Assembly: GCA_900752545.1 (NCBI GenBank)
Contig: CAADVS010000061.1
Span: 1-20,985 of the forward strand
Direction of reading: 5' to 3'
DNA length: 20,985 bases
Origin: an uncultured Collinsella sp.
GTDB taxonomy: Bacteria; Actinomycetota; Coriobacteriia; Coriobacteriales; Coriobacteriaceae
Below are positions 7,026 to 14,200 of the stretch, one piece after another. How positions within the stretch are numbered: position 1 is the first letter of the stretch; the number at the start of each line of letters is the position of its first letter. The notes below the pieces were generated by a model, which was given only the letters and a program-made list of their open reading frames with translations, made no database searches and was not told the origin of the DNA. The position numbers and the translations under genes were made by a program.

Positions 7026-7050
7026 TCCCAACTCTCGCGTGGTCTTGGGA
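7026..7050 (-). promoter_or_regulatory. Hairpin sequestering the rplC ribosome-binding site
   Basis: On the minus strand TCCCAA, a 13-nt loop and TTGGGA form a perfect 6-bp stem. The second arm ends in GGGA, the only Shine-Dalgarno-like sequence at proper distance (7 nt) from the TTG start of L3. Folding would hide it from the ribosome. Confidence 0.5.
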
Positions 7051-7201
7051 CAATGCGTACACCACCGAGCGTACGCCCCTAGAGGACCACTACTTACACG
7101 ACGTGCTCCCCAGCCTTGTATAGCGTCCGGACTACCTGACAACCCTATTAAGCAGGCATTTTGTCCAGCCAGAATACTCCCCTGGTTTCACACAGCTGTT
7201 T

Positions 7202-7230
7202 AGTATACACGGCTGCGGGCGTATCCATCG
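7202..7230 (-). promoter_or_regulatory. Candidate promoter of the ribosomal operon
   Basis: TATACT (complement of 7202-7207) is a good -10 match, and would start a leader of about 180 nt before L3. The -35 region 17-18 nt upstream (TCGATG/CGATGG) is weak. The same stretch is nearly repeated in the L2 leader at 5338-5363. Confidence 0.4.
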
Positions 7231-7277
7231 AGATTCATATTTCACTCACATTGTTTACGCAGGTTAAGTGCGTGGCA

Positions 7278-7442
7278 CGTCTCCCGAGCTTTGGCGGAGG
7301 GGCGGGGCCGAGAGTAGTTAAGGTTGCTGCTCTACAGTCCTGCTCACGACGGAGAGCACATTAAGTGCTCTCCTGTTCGTGCGGAACTCGCGACAACCTT
7401 AACTACTCTCGGCCCCGCCCCTCCGCCAAAGCTCGGGAGACG
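7278..7442. repeat. Perfect 49-bp inverted repeat with nested hairpin
   Basis: 7278-7326 and 7394-7442 are exact reverse complements over all 49 bp, starting CGTCTCCCGAGCTTTGG and ending GTAGTTAAGGTTG on the left arm. The 67-nt spacer contains a further perfect 9-bp stem (GGAGAGCAC at 7351-7359, GTGCTCTCC at 7365-7373) that extends through CACGA/TCGTG with a bulge. No T-run borders it on either strand, so it is not an ordinary terminator. It lies between the phosphatase gene and the ribosomal operon promoter. It could be a foldback/MITE-like element, a large RNA hairpin or an invertible segment. Confidence 0.95.
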
Positions 7443-7477
7443 ACACGTTGATGTCTGCTAAACCTTGCTCGCTCAGG

Positions 7478-8104
7478 CTAATGACTTTGTTGGGGATCGA
7501 TGATTTGCTGCAAGGTGAACTTGGATTGAGACGTGTCGCCCTCTTCTCCCGACTTTTCCTCGTCAAAATCGAAGATCATGATGGCGCAGTTGGGGAGTTT
7601 TGTTGGGAGCTCGAAGCCCTCTGGGGCTGCAGCCTTGATGAATTGGCGGCTGGCGCTGCCGTGGCTTACTGCTAGGAGGGTTTCGGTGTCCTTAGCGCTC
7701 ATAAGATTGGAGAGGGTGGCCACCATGCGCGCTTGTAGAGCCCGGCTTCCTTCTCCTCCGTAAGGGACCAAGTCCTCGCCTGGATCCCAGACGTCGGTGG
7801 GTAGAGCGTCGTGCGGGCCTTCTTCGAAGGAGCCGTAGCAGCGCTCGATGATGCCTTCGCAGGGCTCGACTGCTGCGTCCGGGCCGAGAAGTTCGGTAGC
7901 GACGAGCTGAGCAGTGTCCATGGCTCGGCCTAAGGGTGATGAGACCACTTTGTCGGGGACGACGCCGTGGGCCTTGAGCCATGCGGCTGCCATTCCCGCT
8001 TGTTTGCGGCCCAGGTCGGTCAACGGTGAATCGCAGCGGCCCTGGACCAGCTTTTTGACGTTGAACTCCGTCTGACCGTGACGGAGTAGATACAGCTTCT
8101 TCAT
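7478..8104 (-). CDS. Histidine phosphatase family protein (phosphoglycerate mutase-like)
   Basis: A cytoplasmic 208-residue member of the branch-1 histidine phosphatases (cofactor-dependent phosphoglycerate mutase superfamily). The phosphate-accepting His is H9 in LLRHGQT; R60 in SSPLGRAMDTAQ, E87 as probable proton donor and H148 in SHG complete the expected pocket. The size and the C-terminal acidic stretch (DFDEEKSGEEG) are more like broad-specificity phosphatases than glycolytic mutase, so the substrate is not assigned. ATG at 8104 is preceded by AGGGGAG. It follows the cation transporter by 39 nt and is probably co-transcribed with it. Its 3' side runs into the large inverted repeat. Confidence 0.9.
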   Translation of the reverse strand: MKKLYLLRHGQTEFNVKKLVQGRCDSPLTDLGRKQAGMAAAWLKAHGVVPDKVVSSPLGRAMDTAQLVATELLGPDAAVEPCEGIIERCYGSFEEGPHDALPTDVWDPGEDLVPYGGEGSRALQARMVATLSNLMSAKDTETLLAVSHGSASRQFIKAAAPEGFELPTKLPNCAIMIFDFDEEKSGEEGDTSQSKFTLQQIIDPQQSH

Positions 8105-8143
8105 GCTCTCCCCTTCTGCATAACTTGCTTTGCCGGCACAGCC

Positions 8144-9298
8144 TTACTCGTGGGTATGCCCTACGTAGTCTTCGTCGATAGTGATTTTGGCGACCGACTT
8201 GGGATATTCCGATTCGACCCGTTTCGCCAACGCGCGCTTTAGGTCCTCGGCGCTCATCGCCAAATCCGAGGGACGCACGCAGTCAAAAATCACGTTGGTG
8301 TGCGTGGGGCCCGGCACGCAGCGCAAATCATGAATCGAAAGGCGGTTATCGATCTCCTGAGCCATTGCGTTAATGCGTAAACGCATGCTCGCCACCTTGG
8401 GATCGTCGGTCACAATGGGATCGTAATGAAGCGTGACAATCATGCCGTCTTCGTTCCTAAACGCCTGCTCGATGTTATCGAGTGTGTCGTGACTTTCCAG
8501 TGGGCTGGCCTCGGCCGCCATCTCGGCATGCGCACTTGCAAACTTCCTGCCCGGGCCATAGTCGTGAACCATCAGATCGTGAACGCCCAAAACGCCGGGA
8601 TAGCTCATGATCTTGTCTCGAATGTGCTTGACCAGCTTAGGATCGGGCGACTGACCCAAAAGCGGGCTCACCGTATCTTGAATAAGTTCAAAGCCGCTCC
8701 AACCAATATAGGCGCCAACGGCAAGGCCGACCCATGCGTCAAGATTGATGTGCGTCACCTGCGAAACAATTGCACATGCCAGCACGGCGCCTGTGGCAAG
8801 AACATCGTTCTTGGAATCCTGGGCAGTCGCATGCAGTGTCTCGGACTCGATACGGTCGCCGAGCTTTTGGTTGAGCGCCGCCATCCACAGCTTAACAACC
8901 ATCGAAAGCGCCAGGACTGCCACCAGGGCAAGCGAGAACTCGACAGGTTCGGGGTGGATGATGCGCTCAAACGAGGACTTCACCAGTTCAAGGCCAATGA
9001 GAAGCACGAGCGCCGCCACGACAAGACCCGAGAGGTACTCGTAGCGACCATGGCCGTATGGATGCTCGGGGTCGGCGGGCTTGCTCGCCAGCTTAAAGCC
9101 CAGCACGCTCACGATATTCGAGCTGGCATCGGACAGGTTGTTCATGGCATCCGCCACAATCGAAACCGATCCCGAAACCACACCAATTGCGCCCTTCGCA
9201 GCACAAAGCGCAACATTGGCGAGAATACACACCACGCCCGTCAACGTGCCCACGCGCGCACGGTCGCCCTGCGCACGTTTAACAATCCACTCGACCAT
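8144..9298 (-). CDS. Cation diffusion facilitator (CDF) family metal transporter
   Basis: A 384-residue inner-membrane exporter that exchanges a divalent metal for protons. It has six predicted membrane spans in residues 18-220, the HPYGHGRYEY loop at 79-88, and a C-terminal cytoplasmic metal-sensing domain ending in HTHE. The transport-site positions read D50xxxN54 in helix 2 and D161xxxD165 in helix 5. Zn-type members such as ZitB/CzcD have HxxxD there, and FieF-like ones have D/HxxxD. The Asn and the double Asp resemble the manganese-type group, but this is inference. The start at 9298 follows a candidate promoter at 9351-9379. The upstream gene ends in its own terminator, so this begins a new transcript. 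Confidence 0.93.
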   Translation of the reverse strand: MVEWIVKRAQGDRARVGTLTGVVCILANVALCAAKGAIGVVSGSVSIVADAMNNLSDASSNIVSVLGFKLASKPADPEHPYGHGRYEYLSGLVVAALVLLIGLELVKSSFERIIHPEPVEFSLALVAVLALSMVVKLWMAALNQKLGDRIESETLHATAQDSKNDVLATGAVLACAIVSQVTHINLDAWVGLAVGAYIGWSGFELIQDTVSPLLGQSPDPKLVKHIRDKIMSYPGVLGVHDLMVHDYGPGRKFASAHAEMAAEASPLESHDTLDNIEQAFRNEDGMIVTLHYDPIVTDDPKVASMRLRINAMAQEIDNRLSIHDLRCVPGPTHTNVIFDCVRPSDLAMSAEDLKRALAKRVESEYPKSVAKITIDEDYVGHTHE

Positions 9299-9350
9299 CT
9301 ACATCCGCCCCCACGGTACCACCTATATATCTATTGCTCAAACGGATTGT

Positions 9351-9379
9351 AGTGTAGCCACTTTGTCTCCCAGATACAA
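9351..9379 (-). promoter_or_regulatory. Candidate promoter of the CDF transporter unit
   Basis: On the minus strand TTGTAT (complement of 9374-9379), 17 nt, TACACT (complement of 9351-9356) give a plausible sigma-70 type promoter about 45 nt before the CDF start. The -35 lies in the tail of the preceding terminator. Confidence 0.35.
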
Positions 9380-9410
9380 AGAGGCCGCAGCCCGCACGGG
9401 CCACGGCCTT
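9375..9410 (-). terminator. Rho-independent terminator of the fatty-acid operon
   Basis: GGCCGCAGCCC (9383-9393) and GGGCCACGGCC (9398-9408) form an 11-bp stem including two G-U pairs, with a 4-nt loop. On the minus strand a short T-rich tail (TCTTTGT) follows. It lies about 40 nt after the EIIC stop codon. Confidence 0.8.
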
Positions 9411-9448
9411 GGAGCATGACAAAGGGATCGTCCTTTTGTCGCACAGGT

Positions 9449-10663
9449 TTATGCGCTTACTTCAGCAGCGCTCGCCACTGTTTCGGGCGAATCGGCTCCG
9501 TCCTCCGTCGCCTGTTCCTTCGTCGGCACCACACCAAAGCAGTAGCTCAGCGCCGCAGACACCGCAAATGCCGTGCCGCCGGCAGCGCAGCACCACAGCA
9601 GGTTCGAGATGCCGCCCGTGGCAAAGCCAATGACCATGAGGACATTCGTCATGCCGATGGTATAGGCCGTAACGTGGCCCACGGCCGCAACAAGGCCTCC
9701 GACGGCGCCGCCAATGGCCATGCACGTCAGGCACCTGCCATATTTAAAGCCGCAACCGTACAGCGCCGGCTCGCTTACGCCACCAAGCACACCCGAGATC
9801 GAATAGCCCAGCATGAGCGCCTTCTCGTCCTTATCCGCAACGCGGAGCGACGCGCCAAAGGGCATGCCCCAAACGGCGAACGTCGCCATCGTCGCGGCGA
9901 TCAGGATGCACGAATCCGTTCCCACACTCATGAACTGCGCGTAGGCAAGCGATAGGACAACGTTGCTGACGCCGGCGATCTTTAGGAACTCCCAGCCCGC
10001 GGCAAGCCCCATGAGCGTGAGCAGCGACACGATGCCACTGGAATTGCCAAGCATAAACATAAGCTGGCCCAACAGCATGCCCAGATAGCTGCCCGCCGGC
10101 GCCGTAATACACAGCGAAACCGGAACCATGACAAGCATGGTCGCAAACGGAACGAACGAAAACGCCACGGCCTTAGGGATAACGCGCTGAAAGAAACACT
10201 CCACTCGCCATAGCACGGGCACCGAGATGAGAACCGGAATAACAGTCGTCGTGTAATCGTTGACCGGCGCGGGAAGCAGACCATACACGGAAGTCATCGA
10301 TGCCCCCGTCGTCGATGCGGCATCGACGAGCTTAAGCAGATCGGGCGCAATCAATACGCCGCCCAGCATCATGCCTAGCTGCTCCGAGCAACCGAGCTGG
10401 CGGGCGGCCGCCCAACCAAGATAGATGGGCAAAAAGTAGTAGCCGGCGTTATAGAGCCAACTGTAGAACAGGCGATAGATTTCGGAATCGGCAGACCACA
10501 GGCCCAGCATACCTTCGCCCATAATGACGGCGACGGTGCGGAACAACGCCGCGCAGACAATAAACGGCAGCGCCGACATCATGCTTTTGGACAGATAGTC
10601 CACCACGGCCATGGCGTTTGATGAAACCGTCGTTGCAAACGTGGTGTTGGAAACTTGTGACAT
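9449..10663 (-). CDS. PTS EIIC permease, glucose/beta-glucoside superfamily, stand-alone
   Basis: A 404-residue integral membrane sugar permease of the phosphotransferase system. It has about ten hydrophobic segments, the YYFLPIYLGWAAARQLGC block (about residues 75-95) and the substrate-loop motif GVSEPALYG (295-303), the family's GITEPA-type signature. No EIIB Cys domain or EIIA His domain is fused, and none is encoded next to it, so phosphoryl transfer must use partners encoded elsewhere. The C-terminal tail (from about 378) is hydrophilic and acidic. ATG at 10663 has AAAGG 6 nt upstream; an in-frame ATG at 10687 with AAAGGGG is an alternative. It lies 40 nt after accDA, with a terminator only behind it, so it appears to ride on the fatty-acid operon. 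The sugar is unknown. Confidence 0.88.
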   Translation of the reverse strand: MSQVSNTTFATTVSSNAMAVVDYLSKSMMSALPFIVCAALFRTVAVIMGEGMLGLWSADSEIYRLFYSWLYNAGYYFLPIYLGWAAARQLGCSEQLGMMLGGVLIAPDLLKLVDAASTTGASMTSVYGLLPAPVNDYTTTVIPVLISVPVLWRVECFFQRVIPKAVAFSFVPFATMLVMVPVSLCITAPAGSYLGMLLGQLMFMLGNSSGIVSLLTLMGLAAGWEFLKIAGVSNVVLSLAYAQFMSVGTDSCILIAATMATFAVWGMPFGASLRVADKDEKALMLGYSISGVLGGVSEPALYGCGFKYGRCLTCMAIGGAVGGLVAAVGHVTAYTIGMTNVLMVIGFATGGISNLLWCCAAGGTAFAVSAALSYCFGVVPTKEQATEDGADSPETVASAAEVSA

Positions 10664-10703
10664 GGAACGCCTTTCCCAATGTGACATGCGGGCTGCCCCT
10701 TTG

Positions 10704-12428
10704 TCACATCGTGCGGTACTGACCGATTGCGCGGTACTTTTCGTAGCGGAGGTTTGTGAGGGTCGCCTCGTCGAGCTGCCCAAGCGTATCGAAGGCATCA
10801 AATGCCGAGGACATGACGGCACCGGCGATCTCCTCATGCGACAGGCCCCTATCGTCAACAATGCCGTCGATGATGCCGAGCGCCAACAGATCGGGAGCCG
10901 TGAGCTTCAGCGCCTCGGCGGCCTCATCCGCACGCTCGGTATCCTTCCACAGGATCGACGCACAGGCCTCGGGGCTCACGACCGAATAGGCCGAGCTCGA
11001 AAGCATCAGGATGCGGTCGGCCACGGATAGCGCCAGCGCGCCACCAGAGCCGCCCTCGCCTGTCACCACCGAGACAATCGGCGTCTTAAGGCCGCTCATC
11101 TCCATGAGATTCTGAGCAATCGCCTCGCCCTGGCCGCGCTCCTCGGCACCGATGCCGCAAAACGCGCCCGAAGTATCGACCAGGCACAGAACCGGTCGAC
11201 CAAACTTTTCGGCCTGGCGCATAAGGCGACGCGCTTTGCGGTAGCCCTCGGGATGTGCCATGCCAAAGTTGCGACGCATGCGCTCTTTGGTCGTGGTGCC
11301 GCGCTCGATGGCGATGACCGTTACGGGGCGCCCGTCCTTCCAGCCAATGCCAGCCACCACGGCAGCATCGTCGCCAAAGTAACGGTCGCCGTGCAGCTCC
11401 ACAAATCCATCCAGGCCCAGCGAGATCATCTCACCCGCCGTGGCGCGATCTGCCGAGCGGGTCTGCTTGACGATCTCAAGCGCGGTTTTTGGCGCGGCCG
11501 AGCGCTTGAACAAATGTCCCAGCTTTTTGCCGCGGCGGCCCGTATGCACGATCTCATGCGGTGCCCCCAGGCCGGGCGCGTGCCCTTCGTGCAGCGCCAG
11601 CAGCTCGCCTACCGTGAGCGCAATCTCGCCACGCGGAACAACGGCATCGCAAAAGCCGTGCTCCAGCAAAAACTCGGAGCGCTGGAATCCCTTGGGCAGG
11701 CGCTTGTGCATGTTCTGCTCGATCACGCGCGGGCCGGCAAATGCCGTCAGGGCATCGGGCTCGGCCAGGATAATATCGCCCTCCATGGCAAAGCTCGCGG
11801 TTACGCCTCCGGTCGTGGGGTCGGTGAGCACCGTGATATACAGGCCGCCCGCCTCGCTATGGCGCCTAACCGCCGCAGAAATCTTGGCCATCTGCATAAG
11901 CGATGTCACACCCTCTTGCATGCGCGCACCGCCCGAAACGGTAAAGCCGACAACCGACAATCCCAGCTCGGTCGCGTGCTCAAATGTGCGACAGATCTTC
12001 TCGCCCACCACGGAACCCATCGAGCCCATCATAAAGTTGGCGTCCATAAAGAAGAGCGCGGTATCGCAACCGCAGATTTTGCCCCTGCCGCACACAACGG
12101 CATCGCGCTCGCCCGAACGCTCGCTTACGCTCTTGAGCTTGTCGGCATAGCCGGGAAACGAGAGGAAGTCCTCCGACGCCAGATTGGCATCCCATTCCTC
12201 AAACGTGCCCTCGTCGACCGTCATGCGCATGCGCGCGCGACCGCTCACGCGAAAGTGTTTGCCGCAACGAGGACAGACCTCGAGGTTGTCGTGCAGGCGT
12301 GCTTCATCGATCACACGGCGGCACTCCGGGCACTTGATAAACACGTGGCGTGCGGGAAACTCGGCGCACGACTCGGTCATCGGTCCCTCGAGGACGTTGA
12401 CCGTCTTCGCTTTTCTATTCATCAGCAT
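10704..12428 (-). CDS. accDA: Acetyl-CoA carboxylase carboxyltransferase, fused beta-alpha subunits (AccD-AccA)
   Basis: This 574-residue protein transfers the carboxyl group from carboxybiotin on AccB to acetyl-CoA, making malonyl-CoA. Residues 30-285 are AccD (beta): a zinc finger with C33, C36, C52 and C55, then SVVGEKICRTFEHA and VSGGARMQEGV. After a basic linker (286-312, HTGRRGKKLGHLFKRS) residues 313-574 are AccA (alpha): RRNFGMAHPEGYRKARRLMR, GAEERGQGEAIAQNL, GEGGSGGALALSVADRILML. The N-terminal helical part of AccA is shortened. Most bacteria make two separate chains; no stop or frameshift separates them here. The start overlaps the end of accC; ATG at 12428 has GGGG 7 nt upstream, and ATG at 12422 is the alternative. 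Confidence 0.95.
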   Translation of the reverse strand: MLMNRKAKTVNVLEGPMTESCAEFPARHVFIKCPECRRVIDEARLHDNLEVCPRCGKHFRVSGRARMRMTVDEGTFEEWDANLASEDFLSFPGYADKLKSVSERSGERDAVVCGRGKICGCDTALFFMDANFMMGSMGSVVGEKICRTFEHATELGLSVVGFTVSGGARMQEGVTSLMQMAKISAAVRRHSEAGGLYITVLTDPTTGGVTASFAMEGDIILAEPDALTAFAGPRVIEQNMHKRLPKGFQRSEFLLEHGFCDAVVPRGEIALTVGELLALHEGHAPGLGAPHEIVHTGRRGKKLGHLFKRSAAPKTALEIVKQTRSADRATAGEMISLGLDGFVELHGDRYFGDDAAVVAGIGWKDGRPVTVIAIERGTTTKERMRRNFGMAHPEGYRKARRLMRQAEKFGRPVLCLVDTSGAFCGIGAEERGQGEAIAQNLMEMSGLKTPIVSVVTGEGGSGGALALSVADRILMLSSSAYSVVSPEACASILWKDTERADEAAEALKLTAPDLLALGIIDGIVDDRGLSHEEIAGAVMSSAFDAFDTLGQLDEATLTNLRYEKYRAIGQYRTM

Positions 12429-13758
12429 AGAGATGCCCCATCAGATCGGTGTGATACATGCCCGACAAGAACTCGTCGTTTGCCAGCACGTCGAGCTGAA
12501 GCTCGCTGTTTTCGCTCACGCCCTCAATCACGAGCTCGCCCAGGGCCGAGCGCATCTTGCGAATGGCGCCGTCACGCGTGGGCGCACACACGATGAGCTT
12601 GCCGAGCATGGAGTCGTAGTACGGCGGAACGTTCGCACCAGCAAACATAGCGGAATCCCAGCGCACGCGCGGACCACCCGGCACACGCAACGCGGTGACC
12701 GTTCCGCATGACGGCAGAAAGTCCGGCGTTTCGGCATTGATGCGGCACTCCATGGCGTGGTTGCGGACCGGTACGTCCTCCTGCTCAAAAGGCAGGGACT
12801 GGCCGGCTGCCACGCGCAGCTGCCACTTGACCAGGTCGGTATCGGTCACAAACTCCGTGACCGGATGCTCAACCTGCAGACGCGTGTTCATTTCCATAAA
12901 GTAGAAATTGCCGTCGTCCGAGTACAAAAACTCGATGGTGCCGGCTCCCTCGTAGCCGACGGCACGAGCCAGGTCGCGTGCCGCCTTGTGCATGCGAACA
13001 CGAATGTCGTCGTGTCCGTCGAGGCACGGCGCGGGGCTCTCCTCGATTAGCTTTTGGTTGCGGCGCTGCACCGAGCACTCGCGCTCGCCGAGCGAAAACA
13101 CATGGCCCTGCTTATCGGCCATAATCTGCACCTCGACATGGTGCGCCGGCGCAACGAACTTCTCCATGTAGCACTCGCCGTCGCCAAAAACGGCCTCGCC
13201 CTCGGCACGCGCCTCGATAAACGCCTTTGCCGCATCTTCCACGCGCTCGACCTTGCGAATGCCGCGGCCGCCACCGCCGGCACGCGCCTTAATAAGCACG
13301 GGGCAGCCAATGCGCTCGGCCTCGGCCGTCGCCTCCTCGGGACTTTTGAGCAGATCGCAACCCGGCACGATGGGCACGCCCGCCGCAGCAGCCGTTCGAC
13401 GTGCGGCGTCCTTGTCGCCCATGTTGTCGATGACCTCGGCCGAGGGACCAACAAACGCCAGACCGTACTTGTCGCAGTCGCGCACGAAGCTCGCCTTCTC
13501 GGAAAAGAAACCGTAGCCGGGATGAATTGCCTTAGCTCCCGACTTCACGGCACAGGTGAGCACAGCATCGTCGTTGAGGTAGCTCTCGGCAAGACGCGGG
13601 CCGCCGATGCAATACGCCTCGTCGGCAAGCTGCACGTGCAGCGCGTCCGCATCGGCCGTGGAGTAGACGGCGACGGTCTTGATGCCCATATCGCGGCACG
13701 CGCGGATAACACGGACCGCGACTTCGCCGCGGTTGGCGATGAGCACTTTGTCGAACAT
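12415..13758 (-). CDS. accC: Biotin carboxylase subunit of acetyl-CoA carboxylase
   Basis: A 447-residue ATP-grasp enzyme that carboxylates the biotin on AccB using bicarbonate and ATP. It starts MFDKVLIANRGEVAVRVIRA, with the HPGYGFFSEKA segment, the glycine-rich ATP loop ARAGGGGRGIRKV, the catalytic region SLGERECSVQRRNQKLIEE and MNTRLQVEHPVTE. The length equals the typical single-function AccC. ATG at 13758 is preceded by AAGGAAGG; an upstream extension of the frame into fabZ lacks homology and is rejected. It follows fabZ by 10 nt and its last codons overlap accDA. Confidence 0.98.
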   Translation of the reverse strand: MFDKVLIANRGEVAVRVIRACRDMGIKTVAVYSTADADALHVQLADEAYCIGGPRLAESYLNDDAVLTCAVKSGAKAIHPGYGFFSEKASFVRDCDKYGLAFVGPSAEVIDNMGDKDAARRTAAAAGVPIVPGCDLLKSPEEATAEAERIGCPVLIKARAGGGGRGIRKVERVEDAAKAFIEARAEGEAVFGDGECYMEKFVAPAHHVEVQIMADKQGHVFSLGERECSVQRRNQKLIEESPAPCLDGHDDIRVRMHKAARDLARAVGYEGAGTIEFLYSDDGNFYFMEMNTRLQVEHPVTEFVTDTDLVKWQLRVAAGQSLPFEQEDVPVRNHAMECRINAETPDFLPSCGTVTALRVPGGPRVRWDSAMFAGANVPPYYDSMLGKLIVCAPTRDGAIRKMRSALGELVIEGVSENSELQLDVLANDEFLSGMYHTDLMGHLYADE

Positions 13759-13768
13759 GAAGCCTTCC

Positions 13769-14191
13769 TTAACTTTCGTGCATGAGTGCAAAAGACATAT
13801 CGGCGCGGCAGCAAACCTCACCGTTGACGCTCGCAGTACCCGTCGCAAAGCGGAACGGCCCGCGCGCACGCGTGATGGAGCACACCAGATCAACCGTGTC
13901 GCCCGGGCGCACCGGACGCTTAAAGCGCACCTTGTCCAGACTCGTGTAGAACGGCGTCGCGCCGCGCGCCTCCTCATCGCCCATCAGCAGCACGCAACAG
14001 TTTTGGGCGAGCATCTCGCACTGAATCACGCCGGGGACCACCGGGTTTCCCGGAAAATGCCCCTGCAAAAAGTACTCGTCGCCCGTGATCGTGATCTTGC
14101 CGTGGGCCTCGTCGCCCACCAGCTCGGCCTCGTCGAGCAAAAGCATCGGTTCGCGATGCGGCAACAGTTCCTTAAGCTCTTCTTTGTTCAT
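13769..14191 (-). CDS. fabZ: 3-hydroxyacyl-ACP dehydratase FabZ
   Basis: A 140-residue hot-dog-fold enzyme that removes water from 3-hydroxyacyl-ACP to give trans-2-enoyl-ACP. The catalytic pair is H45 in the GHFPGNPVVPGV motif and E59 in IQCEM, 14 residues apart as in the family; LLPHREPMLLLDE opens the protein. ATG at 14191 has AGGTGA 5 nt upstream; GTG at 14200 would add three residues. It sits between accB (9 nt) and accC (10 nt), the position it holds in streptococcal fab clusters. Confidence 0.97.
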   Translation of the reverse strand: MNKEELKELLPHREPMLLLDEAELVGDEAHGKITITGDEYFLQGHFPGNPVVPGVIQCEMLAQNCCVLLMGDEEARGATPFYTSLDKVRFKRPVRPGDTVDLVCSITRARGPFRFATGTASVNGEVCCRADMSFALMHES

Positions 14192-14200
14192 GGATATCAC

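Larger units (their letters stand above)
7019..7477 (-). promoter_or_regulatory. Long non-coding leader and spacer upstream of rplC
   Basis: 459 nt without a credible gene lie between the phosphatase stop and the L3 start. From right to left it contains the 49-bp inverted repeat (7278-7442), a candidate promoter near 7202-7230, a GCGTAC/GTACGC stem (7055-7060 and 7071-7076) and a TCCCAA/TTGGGA stem (7026-7031 and 7045-7050). The layout fits a regulated ribosomal leader of roughly 180 nt, as expected if L4 or another r-protein controls the operon. Confidence 0.6.

Noticed and set aside
7278..7442. Reading the 49-bp inverted repeat as an ordinary intrinsic terminator of the phosphatase gene
   Set aside because: No T-run follows on either strand and the arms are far longer than any normal terminator stem.
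11253..12596. 447-residue plus-strand open frame opposite accDA
   Set aside because: Antisense to two conserved enzymes, rich in His/Arg/Ala as expected from reversed codons, with no recognisable domain.
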